Made by a program: the position numbers and the translations under genes
Assembly: GCF_043641665.1 (NCBI RefSeq)
Contig: NC_092188.1
Coordinates: forward strand, 14,157,704-14,221,703
DNA length: 64,000 bases
Direction: 5' to 3'
Origin: Enoplosus armatus
Lineage: Eukaryota; Chordata; Actinopteri; Centrarchiformes; Enoplosidae
Notes under the pieces: model-generated
Database searches by the model: none
What the model saw: only the letters and a program-made list of their open reading frames with translations
What the model was told of the DNA's origin: nothing
In this document: positions 9,601 through 20,500 of the stretch, in pieces
Numbering within the stretch: the stretch's first letter is position 1
Layout: each line of letters opens with the position of its first letter

Positions 9601-11578
9601 CTGGTATGGGCTGAGTATAAGCATCATAACATTCTTGTGTTAAGAAATAAGTTGAGAAATTAGCATGAATTCAAATTCAAATTATTTCATTTTGTCCCTA
9701 CATGTCTTCCTTGTTTAGTGTCTCACTGCACATTTCTTTCTTTCCACAGCAACCTGATGCCTTGGAGACGTTTAACCGTGGCGCCATGGTGGGGTTGCTG
9801 GTGGTGGCTGTGGCAATTGCCATGGTGATGGTAATCAGCCTGCTGCTGGTGCGCAGGAAGCCATACGGCACTATCAGTCATGGCATCGTAGAGGTACGAC
9901 CCAAGATAGGCCTTTAAATTAAGCCAAAAGCAGCCTTAAAGGACCACACCTGTGGTCTTACATTTTATAGTTTACCTTAAAAATAGTGTATATGTTACAT
10001 TACTGTGGGAGCCAAATTATATATGTTTATATATGTTTTAGTTAGATAAATAGGTACAGTCTGTATTTTGTTTAATACTTTGGGATTTCATTGAATAAGT
10101 TAATAATAATTTGTGAAAAGTCAGCAAATAATCATTTGATTTAATTCATGTGATGTAAGCATGATGTTTTGTGAAAGGCAACGCTTTTAAATAAGCTTTT
10201 GTTAAGCTTTCTGTTAGGAAGGCGATGTAGGTTACTGTTACCTTAAAAGAAATAGGTCTCTTGTGCTCCTTTAGGTGACTTCATAACGATTCCACGCGGT
10301 TTTCTTACCGTAGTACAGTTTAGGAGAACTTATACTCCTGTAAGAAATTATTACAAGACTGTTGAATAAAAATACTTTGTTTTATACTTTTTAAATCGGA
10401 GTCCTGTGGAAGTTTTTCCTTTTCAACTGTAACATACACGAGTAAGGCCAAGGCATCGTTGAGCTTCAACTCCCCACAGTTATTGCCTATAGTAACACTG
10501 TCTAAAGCAGTGGCTGCTTAGAGGGATATGTATCATTCTAACCTTTATTGTTGGCGAAAAGTAAAAAGCATATTAATTTTCTATGTGCTAAAACATGTAA
10601 AAAACCCTGGTCTGGTCCTTTAGGATAAAGGAATACTTTGACATTTGCTTATTCGATTTCTTTGCAAGAGTTAGACGAGAAGTACCACTCTCACATCTGC
10701 ACGGTAAATATGAAGCTACAGCCAGCAGCTGGTTAGCTTACAGTAGCTTAGCATAAAGACAGAAAATACGGGGAAACATCTAGTCTGGCTCTGTCTAAAG
10801 ATAAAACAAAATCCTCCTGCCAGCACCAGGAGGAAGATACTGCTCTTGGCGTGGCACATAAACCCCATCATGAAGGAATGGGCAGAGGCAGACAACCAGT
10901 CAAAGAATCAGAGCGACAGGCTCTGACAGTGTATAAGCATTTTTCCCAAAATGTCAAACTATTCCTTTTTTTTTGTTTGAGATCATTTTAACTGAAGTTC
11001 AGGAGCTGGACCACACCTCAAACACTCTTCCTGTCATATGTCTAAAAATACCTTCCTGCCCTGCATGCCTGTTTTTTCTTGTTTCCTATGCATACGACCT
11101 CAGAACGTCCAATTCGCTTGCAGCGTCATCTCTGCAACCACTTAAGTTTTCACCTATACTCAAAACTTAAACTCACCACCTTTCACCCACTGTCATCTAG
11201 TGGACCTGCTAAGGTTAATCAAAATCATGGCCTTCCAGCCATCCCAAGCCAAACGACTGTACATCAGCTGTGCAGTGTTCTCTCTCTCTGATAGATCCTT
11301 CCCGAAGCCTCCACACACTGCAGCCGTCATCCTGCTCCACCACTCCCATCCGCCGGCCACCAATCACACATTCCATATTTAATAAACAATTTATTCACAT
11401 CTCAGTTGATGATGTGGTCCTTGCTCATGAATTTGTATTTAGTGTGTAATAATCGGAGCTTTTGTATGTCTCGCAGCAGGTCGACCCCATGCTGACACCA
11501 GAAGAACGACAGCTCAACAAAATGCAAAACCATGGCTATGAAAACCCTACCTACAAATTCTTTGAACAGATGAACTGA
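661..11578 (+). CDS. aplp1: amyloid beta precursor-like protein 1 (5' exon missing)
   Basis: Type I membrane protein of the APP family, involved in synaptic adhesion and cleaved by secretases. Sixteen coding exons: 661-840, 1884-2013, 3804-3916, 4393-4577, 4673-4983, 6341-6468, 7702-7776, 7897-8055, 8217-8345, 8680-8779, 8885-9052, 9181-9201, 9302-9369, 9538-9603, 9750-9893, 11477-11578. They give 692 residues in one frame. The first exon opens in phase 0 after an acceptor, so the signal-peptide exon lies left of the window. Order: growth-factor-like domain, copper-binding-type domain, acidic region, E2 helices, transmembrane segment, tail with GYENPTY. There is no Kunitz domain. E2 reads [16 protein letters not shown] and [16 protein letters not shown], which are APLP1-like, while the tail resembles APLP2. 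Linkage to kmt2b, zbtb32 and igflr1 favours aplp1. Seen: exons and motifs. Known: family role. Inferred: orthology. Confidence 0.93.
841..1883 (+). other. aplp1: aplp1 intron, no further feature seen
   Basis: Donor GTAGGG at 841 and acceptor CAG at 1881-1883. A long C/T-rich stretch (about 1660-1880) precedes the acceptor. No gene or recognisable repeat was found. Confidence 0.6.
2200..2322. repeat. possible SINE-like teleost repeat remnant
   Basis: The stretch beginning TTTGGCCTTTATTTG (about 2217), with a purine-rich GAGAGGGGAGAGAGACCC block and a CACTAGACCAACAGGACACC end, resembles a repeat I recognise from other teleosts, in which a 'gattcgaa...ctagaccacc' segment looks tRNA-derived. It is short and degraded. 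Identification is from memory only. Confidence 0.35.
2323..2715. mobile_element. non-autonomous inverted-repeat element, copy A (MITE-like)
   Basis: The left end reads GTTTGGGAAATACTCTTATT then GGCTTTCTTGCAGAGAGTTA. The right end reads TAACTCTCTACAAGAAAGCC then AATAACCATATTTCC. These ends are inverted copies of each other. The interior has AGCTTAGCTTAGCTTAGCAC, AAGACTGGAAACAGGAGGAA and TACCAGCACCTCTAAAACTC. Copies B, C and D in this window share ends and interior. No coding capacity. Superfamily not determined. Confidence 0.7.
4673..4983 (+). other. aplp1: Aplp1 acidic-linker exon with Glu/Asp tract
   Basis: This exon encodes the linker between E1 and E2. After [18 protein letters not shown] come about 45 residues that are nearly all Glu or Asp, encoded by a purine-rich GAG/GAA run at about 4727-4850. 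A tyrosine-rich stretch follows ([18 protein letters not shown]), then [10 protein letters not shown]. The acidic linker is a family hallmark. The run probably changes in length by GAG/GAA slippage. Confidence 0.85.
4984..6340 (+). other. aplp1: aplp1 intron, no further feature seen
   Basis: Donor GTGAGT at 4984 and acceptor TCTAG ending at 6340. The interior is AT-rich from about 5450 to 6180. I see no exon, RNA gene or clear repeat in it. Confidence 0.55.
6469..7701 (+). other. aplp1: aplp1 intron containing repeat copy B
   Basis: Donor GTGACT at 6469 and acceptor CCTTAG ending at 7701. Apart from the inverted-repeat element at 7097-7442, no structure was recognised. Confidence 0.55.
7097..7442. 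mobile_element. non-autonomous inverted-repeat element, copy B (MITE-like)
   Basis: The left end is GGAATAGTTCAACATTTTGG followed by GAAATACCCTTATTTGC. The right end is GCGAATAAGTGTATTTCCC followed by AAAATGTCTAACTGTTC. These ends are inverted relative to each other. The interior TTAGAGGTGCTGGTAGGTGG is the reverse complement of the 'TACCAGCACCTCTAA' part of copy A, so the element can be read from both sides. It lies about 260 bp upstream of the aplp1 exon at 7702. Confidence 0.7.
10628..10968. mobile_element. non-autonomous inverted-repeat element, copy C, with inserted exon fragment
   Basis: The left part reads AGGAATACTTTGACATTTGC, TTATTCGATTTCTTTGC, GTAAATATGAAGCTACAGCC and TTAGCATAAAGACAG, matching copies A and D. 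The right terminus is TTTCCCAAAATGTCAAACTA. The right half is interrupted at 10867-10926 by sequence matching an aplp1 exon. Confidence 0.7.
10867..10926 (+). pseudogene. truncated copy of aplp1 E2 exon inside a repeat element
   Basis: Sequence from ATCATGAAGGAATGGGCAGA through GACAACCAGTCAAAGAATC is identical to the exon at 7702-7776. A 10-nt stretch of the exon is then missing, and similarity resumes at AGAGCGACAGG with one C-to-T change, ending at CTCTGA. The copy starts exactly at the exon's first base but lacks its acceptor: the preceding bases are CATAAACCCC. The deletion breaks the frame, so it should not be usable as an exon. It probably arose by local copying or template switching. 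Confidence 0.85.
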
Positions 11579-11620
11579 GGTACTGGGGCTGCCAACAAGT
11601 CATGCCTGACCACTTGTTTT

Positions 11621-11622
<2 letters not shown>

Positions 11623-11691
<69 letters not shown>
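11623..11691 (+). repeat. C33 homopolymer followed by (AC)n microsatellite
   Basis: Thirty-three consecutive C (11623-11655) run directly into about 18 AC units (to 11691), starting 45 nt after the aplp1 stop codon and within its 3' UTR. The tract length should vary between individuals and may also be affected by sequencing error. Confidence 0.95.
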
Positions 11692-11693
<2 letters not shown>

Positions 11694-14567
11694 TTCCTTA
11701 CAGTGGTGTCCCAGCTACACTCCCTTTGATGGATTTATGATGTGTTGCAAACATAAAGTAGCTGAATAAGTACGGGGTATGTCCCAAACCCATTGTAAAT
11801 GACCAACAACAACCTATCATCATGACCAGAATGTGAATAACGAGATATGATACAAACTCACCTGTTGTAATCTAATACTCCTCTGGGTTAGAGTCTGAGG
11901 ATTGTTCTTTCCATTAGCAGTGCCACAGAGCTTCATAATCCTGAAAACCTTCACCCTCACACACAGGAAAACCATCCCAGTGGCATGACTTGACCTATTG
12001 CCCCTCACTAGAAACTGAAGTTGAACGGTGCATAATGCTTTATAGTATTTATTTTCCAGTAGTAGTCTCTTTGTTCAAATTGTACCACAGTTAGATATAA
12101 TGTATCTGTGTAGAAGAGTGTGAGTGACAGCCTAGTTAAATGATGGTGTAACTCTCAATTTAAAACCCACTCAGTGATAAAAGGGCAATTACCAAGCTAT
12201 TTGTCAGACTAACCTTACCTCCATGAGCTAATGTAACATTGGACGATACCTCTAATTTTAAGACAGGAACATTAAGTGAGGATGTGGAGGTGTTTACTTT
12301 GAATGTGTGAGGCATCTAGGCTTTAATTTAAAACATGGAAGGCCAAAAAGACCACACTAGTCGATACAGAACTACTGTATGTGCTGGTGGTACAAAAAAA
12401 CCCCATCATGTTTTTGACTTCTGAGGATCTGCCCTCAATATTATTATTAGTTATTTGGCAAAATATACCAAATATACCAAATACCTTATTTGTACTTCTA
12501 CCTAAAGAACTGTAAGACAGAATAATCATTAGTCCCTTATTTTAATGAAAGCATGACAACTTGGTGTATGATGCTGCTGTATTTATTTGTGTTGTTCTTG
12601 TCATTGCTTTTGAAAAGTCAGAAATGTCACCGTTCAAAATGGACACTGTAAATAACGTAAGAAATACATACTACTAGATGTAGACATTTCTATGATTAAT
12701 TTGCATTGATGTAATGGAATAATACATAAAAATAGTACGTTGTGCTGTTACGAGAGGGAGAAACATTTTCCTAACATGGCTGATTGAAAACGGACTGTTG
12801 TAAAAACCCGCACAAGACAACGACACAGTAACTTTTTCTGAATGTATTTAAGGTAGACGTTGAGATTCCATCTTCTTTTCAGTAAGGCATCATTCCCCTA
12901 GTAGACTGAGTAGTGAAGTTCAACACTTCCAACAACAGACAGACTGCATGCCTGATGCCCTTCTCGTCACTTCCTGTAGCAGCCTGTTCATTGTCACATT
13001 GGACAGGTGTGTATCAGAGCAGAGGAACTTAAAGCTTAGGCGTATTATACAGTACGGAGCAGAGGGAACGGAGGGCAAAGAGGCCACAGCTATAGTAATG
13101 TGAAGTGTCAGTGTGTGTAGTAAGTCCTAAAAAACAGACCACACTCAGGCATGAGAGTAGTAAAACATGCTGTATGTCTTTAAATCTGCCACTTTGACAA
13201 ATTTGGACTCAACAACATTGAATGTTAGTACTCAATAGATGCTTTATTTAAGTTACTTTCCTCATAAATAGCTTTTCACTGAATGACTCATTGTAGTTTG
13301 TCATATTTATGATCAACATAGTACCCTGTATAGGTAAGTAGAAAAGGGATTGTCCCTTTTTTCTGGCTGATTGTTAACTGCTTAGTGTGTCAGGTTGATT
13401 TCCGTTAGCCCCTTAATTCTATCAGACCATCATGGTTAAGGAAGGTCACATTGTGGGTTGTTGCTTTTTGTTCATCAGTCTTTAACTATGTGCTATAGTA
13501 TAGATAATCCATACCAAAATCAATACATATTTTATTTATTTCTTTCTGGTGGCAGTTTTCTTTCAAAACCTGCATTTGTCCATTCTGAGGAAAGTTAATT
13601 TACTTACAAATTGTGTTTTTTATTTGGTTGTTTTTTTGTTTGTTTTTTTGTAAAGTTTGCTTTGAAATAAGCAAAAGAGTTTGACTATCAGAGTTAGGGT
13701 TTAGCATTAATCTTCGGTTTCTCTCGTTAGGCAGGTTAATTGCAGGTTGCGGTTGTGTTATGACGGGTGAAGAGAAGTCATAGCGCTTGTATAATTTGTA
13801 CAGCTACGTTAGTGAATGAAAACCTTGTATGTTCACAGTTTAAGTCAGTTGATCTTGTAATGATACTACTGAAACCATAGATGAGAATAAGCTTGCCTGT
13901 GTTTCCCAAACCACTGAAGGTTTCCTACCAGCATTTAGCAGACTTAGAATGGTGTTTACTGTAGTTACTCAAATCACATTTGTACGTATGTCCTCTGTCA
14001 AATTCTAGACTTCTTTGTTGGTCTGTCCCCTTACTTCCCGACAAAATATAAACAATGTTACTGAGATTTTAATTGCTGCATTCTTGCCTTTTACAATGCT
14101 GTGTTTTGGATGTAATTATTCTGTATTTTTTATTTATATGTAATAATCAGTTGGATCAAGGGTCATGCTTTTCACATGTAATGTAATTTTAAGAGGCTTG
14201 TATGAGAAAACACTGACAAGTTTGTAACATTCGGAAATGTGAAATAGAGACAGACGTATGGCCTCTGCCTAATTGACAAGGAGTGGCACTAAGCACAAGT
14301 AGATCCAAATTACTCAATTTGTGTACAGGTTGCTAAATGTTAGACATTAATCCTGTCTGTCTGATTTCAATGATACTGCATTGATTCTAGGGATGTTGAG
14401 AGCATCATTGAGAGAGCTGTTCTTCATTTTCATTCAGACCTTTTAACCAAAGACATGCTCCACAAATACGCAGACAGATATTCCAATTTGGCAAAATGTT
14501 CTCTGTTGTGTAACTGTATTTGCAAGCAATCTGAGAAATTAAAACTGGTCAAGCTAATTAATAGTGT

Positions 14568-14573
14568 AATAAA
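14568..14573 (+). terminator. likely aplp1 poly(A) signal
   Basis: AATAAA within GTGTAATAAAAATGAATG, downstream of the long AU-rich UTR and before the gene desert. Use is inferred from motif and position only. Confidence 0.45.
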
Positions 14574-14590
14574 AATGAATGACCCATAAA

Positions 14591-17500
14591 ATTATGTGTC
14601 TGTGCTTATTGAATTACCTCTACACATGCAGATGTTTACATGATTAGGAAACTTCCTCCATGTCACAGAGGCAACATGCAGGAGGCTGAGAATTGGTCTT
14701 GATGTAACCTGTGTAATGAACCCTATGATGTAAAAGCCACAGTCAAGAGTGGGAAACTCTTGTGTGACTTACTCATACTGGAAAATTCATTTTTTTTCTT
14801 CTCCTGCATCTCTTCAGTTGACTTTCTTTGGAAAAAGAAACCTAAAGTACCCATTTGTTTTTGCCACATTACAATATAAATTACAACTGCTTTCACCACC
14901 GAATTCCCAAACAAGTTTACCTCAGTGCACAGGATGTGATCTGATGGCAATAATGATGTTAAATCCCGCTCATTCGCATGTCAGGCATTGACATAATATA
15001 ATAGCAAAAGTTTCTAAGATAAAAATCACCAAAAGTAAGATACGACGAACGATAAGCTTTTCTCTCAGTTCTCAGTATAGAGTTTCATTGACTCCTTAAG
15101 CCACAGTGTCATTTCTGTGAGGCCAAAGTTGCAGTTCACTTCCTATGTCAGGAAAGGCAACATGTGAATGCATATCACCTCATTAACCTCAATAAAACTG
15201 AAGAAACAAAACGTGTTTCACTGAATTCAATTTTGAAACAATGGTACGGAGATAACCAACCTACACCAGAGACAGTACAGTACGTCTAATTACTCATGAT
15301 AATCTCAAAGTCATTGGTAGTAACTGATGAGTATTTTCCTTTGAACTTAATGCATTGCTGTGAGTAATGATATACTTGAGCTGTGGTGTGTCATTTCAAA
15401 GCAGATGACTATCTTAATCAAATTGTAGTCACATACTTTCTGCTTTGATGACCATTAATAAACATCAGACCCTTGCTAAAACAAATTTATAAGCTGCTTT
15501 GACACAGTTCCCAAGCACCAATTCACCCGACAGTCTCTAGCGTGGGCAGGCCTCACACTTCCTTCACCCACAAATTACAAAGAAGTGTCAAGCCCCAGCC
15601 CCTAGCCCTGCACAGGTTCACTTCTTCCAAACCACAACACTGACGGGTAGTCCTGCTTACCCAGATTACCGTGAAAAGCCTCTGTGGCTGTACAGTGACA
15701 GTTTGTCATTGATGCCTCCAGCGCACATCAGTCATCTTGTTAGTGGTTCCTCTGAAGTCGACTGCTCACATTCCGCCATTGTGGTAATGTAAGACGACTC
15801 ATATTAACCCAGACTTTTATCACATTGCAGTCTGAGCGTGCTTTTTTGTTTAGTTCAGTAACACTTTGATTCATTCAACAAAACAACAATATGAAACCCC
15901 TTTGCATGCAGAGATTAAAAGGCCTTGGTAGGTAGATCAAAGGTGTTATCGCAGGAGTGACTTGATGGATTTAAAAAGAAAATCATTTACATAATAGGAG
16001 ATGCGTGGGTGCTGAAGGTCACGCTAATGCAGAATGTGCATATAGACGAGCAAATACAAACACCCCACACAGACACCTCAGTGCGTCAGCATTGATGCTG
16101 GGTAGGGTGTCGAATGGTGATTGTTAAACTGACAGTGAGGGGATAGCAGGTGCTGGGGAGTGTGGTGTGAAGGGGGGGGCTGGTCTTGATATTACTGGTA
16201 GGTGAAGCCCTATGCATCAGCTCTAGCTGTCTCCTTCCCATATAACACAAGATGACATTTAAGTATTTGGTATAATGCTAATTTCTCTGAGAGGAAGAGA
16301 TGATGTCAGACTGTCCAGTGGTTTGAGCAATACTTGAGGATAACTGTTCATGTCACAGTAGCCCCAAATGTCAGCACCCCCTCCACACACACACATTAAG
16401 TTATCCTGGATGGTCAGCATTACAAGACGTAATGTATAAGTGGTGAAAAAAAGAAAAAGAAAGACTTGAAATGTCACTGTTGCTCCTCTTCAAGTGCATC
16501 AACGTGTTAAACCTGTGATCACAAGGAAACCACCTTGCATTTAACACTACGTGCATGTACCATGATCATGTAGGTGACAAGTTGAAAGGACAAAATGTTA
16601 AAGGATGTGTGTTTAAATGCTGCAGATTTATAAGAAAATCTAGCTGCATTTACCACAAACATACCACATACCATAAACATAACCATACCACCACACAATT
16701 ACATGATTGATTCGATTCTTTTAATGGAACTGCCCCCTCTAGTATATTCTCTTTCTCAGTAACGGCCAAATAAAACATACAGACTATATTCTGCACAGTT
16801 ACTTGAGTGCTTTCTAAGCAAACCTCTGAGAGTATAGAGTGTGTGGGGTTATTTAAAATCAAGGCTCTCTTCCCCAGCACACTCACATATCACTTGTCAT
16901 TTCCAAAGACTAATCACATAAATCTACAGGAAGTGTAATGAGACCTACACATAATGTTGTAGATCTAGTTCATAATTCAGACTTCTTCTGAGGACGAGCC
17001 TTATCAATATTAGATCGCTTTCCACAGGCGCAAATACTAATTAGTGGCCTGATTAAAGAGCATAATGTTGACTTGTGTGTGTACAGTTGGTGAGAACTGT
17101 ACAACTTCAAATATTAGTTCCTCCAAATGAATTCTTTCCTTAATCACAAAGTCTTCAGTTGCATTGGATTCTGTCCAATGGCATTGCTGTCTCCTATGAG
17201 CCAGCTGTGTTGACAATCACTGTATTTTAATTGTAATGTTTGAATTGTGATGATTAAATGTCACCCAGCTTAACACAGTTTGTGTTCACTGCCACCACAT
17301 GAAAATCAGTACAGTGGTTTATCATACCAATCGTTTCTAACAGACCTGCAGACAACGTGAGTTAAAGTATCCAGTGGCTACCTAAAGAGGGCACATTTCC
17401 AATAGCCAAAACCATACTTTGATGAGTGCATCAGAACTACTGAAAGCAATCTATTTCCAGCATACTTGACAGGTTGTTGCCTGTCTGATAACATCTGGCT

Positions 17501-20500
17501 GTTTTAACTGGGTTTTAGGTGTTTTCATTTTTCTAAAACTACACTGAACTAGCCAATGTCTTCCTTCTCACTAATCAGTTTGACCGACCTGAGCACATCT
17601 TTGGTTTTGGTCATCTGCATGAGATCAACCCTCATAAACTCTTGTATGTTTCAAAACTACATTAGTATTCATGGTCGGGTGTCTTTTTAGTCCTATCTGT
17701 AATTGTATTGTATTCTTTATTTTATTATTATTACAATTTTTATTTTATTTATTTTAAGTTAAGTTTGGTGTGCCACACAGCTTTATTTTGCACCCACTGC
17801 TAATTTGAATCTACAGTTTCTGAGATCTGTAAATTTGGCACTCAATGTCACAGCTATGCTGATGACCGTCAACTCTATATCATTTCTCTATATATTTCAA
17901 TAAAAGTAAACGAGTAAATGGGTAATCAACAGCAAGCACAGAAACCTGTTTTCTCTCTTAAACTAACAATAATAACAATTCATACAAAAAAAAGCTTTCA
18001 GAATCTTGACTATGAACAATAACATTTTACCTCATAACACCATCCTATATTCCTTGTGCTGCTCCCCACTTCATACCAGCTGTGACTTCAAAGGGCTTTT
18101 GCCATGTGATATTACTTGGGCTTACACTCTCTCCCATTAATCAGATTTCATTGCATCAGAAATACTGCCATCTGCTCTCCAATTGCAATTTACCGGCAAC
18201 AATTTATCCCAGCTGTTGAAAAGGAAAGTGCAGAGAGCACATTTGGCTAACTGTGTTGTTATTTAGTTTTTGTTTCAGTTTGTAATCAACATTGTTTTCT
18301 TTCTACACTTAGAGCAAGTCTGATTGGGCTCTCTTTATGAGGTCTTATAATGTTTTTTTGTTTTTTCTTATTGGGAGTTCTACCTTTTTCTTCAAAACAA
18401 CCTGCATAACACAGACTCTAGGCAACACTTGCAAATCCAGCAGGAGGGAAATATCTGGCTCCACTATGTTCACCAGCTACTTGCTAACTCTGTCTTTCAG
18501 CTGGATTACACAAATAAAGTCTGCACGTTTTCAAAATGATTTTATAAATATACACATATTATGTCAAATTATATTAATAACATTTACATCAGTCATGTGA
18601 CACTGATGTTCTGCACACGTCTGTCTGCAGTGGTCCACAGTCCAGCAGTAGGTAAATACTGTAGAGGCCAAAGAAAGGATTCATAATGTACTCAACCATC
18701 GAGGTCTTCTAAACTGGCTAGCTCTCTACAGTTGGCCTATTTTTACAGGTTTTCATACCGAGGTCTGACATATCGAAAGGGCTTTCTAGTTCGAGGATGC
18801 AGGTTTCTGTGAAGCCTAGCCTTACATATCGGTACCACCAGGCTTTTGTCTGTATGTTTCCTGTCACAGATCAGTGTCTTTGAAGTGGTTTTGGTCTCAG
18901 CACAGAACAGCCTATTAATGTAGTGACCAGCTAGAGATGCTGGAGGCAGCATGTACAGCATGTACATCTATACAGCATCAGTAGGGCACACACATATCCC
19001 TCTAACCCCTGCCCCCATTTCTCTCTCTCTTCCCTCTTTCTCAATCACACACACACACGCACACATAGTTTAATAATTTGATTAACAATAACACAATACA
19101 CATTTGTCAGTCTCAAAAAATGCATTACTTCTATTGTCTGAGTAGTTTGCATGCAATATCAATATCTGTCTTGTCTGTACAACAATTGGAGAATTTGGAG
19201 AGTAAAATGGCCTCCATGCTATAAATAAAATAAATAAAAGACCTGGTTTACTTTTACTAAGTTACCATCTTTTATCACAAAAAAAAAAAAAAACAGCGCC
19301 ATAATCAATGAACCAATAACGGAGAGATAAGTTGAAGAGGAGGGACTGTGAAAACAAAAGAGGAAACCACCCTGTCCCTCACCAAAACCTATACCCAGAC
19401 AGAGATGTCACTTTACAAGTCACTTCACAGTCATGATGCGATGTAGCGCATCATTCTCCAGGGAGAATATTCACTAAACACCAGGTAAGTGTCTCATTCA
19501 CGCAGCTCACTGCTTCTTACGTCTTTGAGACTAGAAACCACATGCCGATGCACTTAGACAGTGCTTATCTTTGGTCTTTTATTTTGCTGTGTTTTCTGTG
19601 ATCTTCTGTAAACACAACCCAGCGTACCGCTGTTGATCCTCTGTTGCCCGTGGAGACTTTAAATTCACGCTTCTCTCTCTTGTGACTCCAGTCCTTTACG
19701 TGTGAGCTGTGGGGAGGCTGACTGTAAGTGCATGTCCTGTCAAAGGATGTGTAAATCTGACATACGCATGCATGGTTTTCCCCTGTGTAAGCATTGAGAT
19801 CGCACCGTGACTGCAAGGAGCTCAAAGACCTGCTAACTATGTCACAACTCTGCAGGAGTAGCAGCATAATCGGAGATTTGATTATTGCACAAGCCAGTTT
19901 ATAACAAATGTATTCTAAAGATATAAGAGGTTCAGACAAGGTTGGCAAGGACTTGAAGCATAATAACACAGAATGCAGTTCAACAGAATCATTGATTTAT
20001 AGGCCAGCAGTCTCAGGAGAGTACTGTTACAGGATTTACTTCAACGCATAATTGAAGATTATACAGCGTACATGTCAGGTGCATCAATGTAAGTAGCAAT
20101 ACTTGAAATACAATCTAACAAACAGCTTAAACTAAAGTTCATAGATTGGCGCGCCACTCGCCACTGAAAGACAGCAACATTTCTGTCTCTGCAAATGAAA
20201 AGAGATGTTACACAACAACACATGCCACCACTTTTAAAGTGTATGCAAAATATCCTCGCACATACATTAACATGTGGTTAACCGAAGTTGCTTTAAATCT
20301 AACATATTGCTCATATTCTATATCTGCGTAGTATGGTCCGGGTCACAAAGTGTCTATTCCAAATTTTGAACCACAGATCCATTTATTATGTATAAATAGA
20401 CTATCTGACATTAATAAATGGGTGATAATGATAAATCCTTAATTAATTTCAGAGAGCAGGGAGAGTGTATTTTTTAGGTTTTACACCACTCGTTTATGGA

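Larger units (their letters stand above)
9894..11476 (+). other. aplp1: last aplp1 intron
   Basis: Donor GTACGA at 9894 and a double CAGCAG acceptor at 11474-11479. Read-through from exon 9750-9893 reaches a stop after eight residues (VRPKIGL). An AATAAA lies at 10365-10370. Repeat copy C with an embedded aplp1 exon fragment occupies 10628-10968. No other feature was seen. Confidence 0.6.
9750..11578 (+). other. aplp1: Aplp1 transmembrane segment and cytoplasmic tail
   Basis: Exon 9750-9893 encodes a hydrophobic helix ([20 protein letters not shown]) followed by [14 protein letters not shown]. Exon 11477-11578 encodes [19 protein letters not shown] and then [13 protein letters not shown]. 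The NPTY motif is the phosphotyrosine-binding-domain adaptor and endocytosis signal of the family, and TPEER contains the conserved phosphorylatable threonine. The last exon has two in-frame acceptors 3 nt apart, so the tail can start with or without an extra Gln. Confidence 0.9.
11579..14590 (+). other. aplp1: aplp1 3' UTR
   Basis: From the TGA at 11576-11578 to the first well-placed poly(A) signal that I favour (14568-14573) there is no other gene. The UTR is AU-rich, opens with a C33/(AC)n tract and contains a T-rich stretch near 13618-13655. The end point is inferred from the AATAAA. Earlier ATTAAA/AATAAA-like sites could be used too. Confidence 0.5.

Noticed and set aside
10867..10926. 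The aplp1 exon copy as a functional alternative exon
   Set aside because: No acceptor before it, a 10-nt deletion that shifts the frame, and no donor at the matching end.
18743..18967. 74-residue minus-strand frame in the gene desert
   Set aside because: No recognisable domain and no splice context; typical chance length.
19434..19457. Inverted repeat ATGATGCG / CGCATCAT
   Set aside because: Arms of only 8 nt; expected by chance over 64 kb, with no other support.
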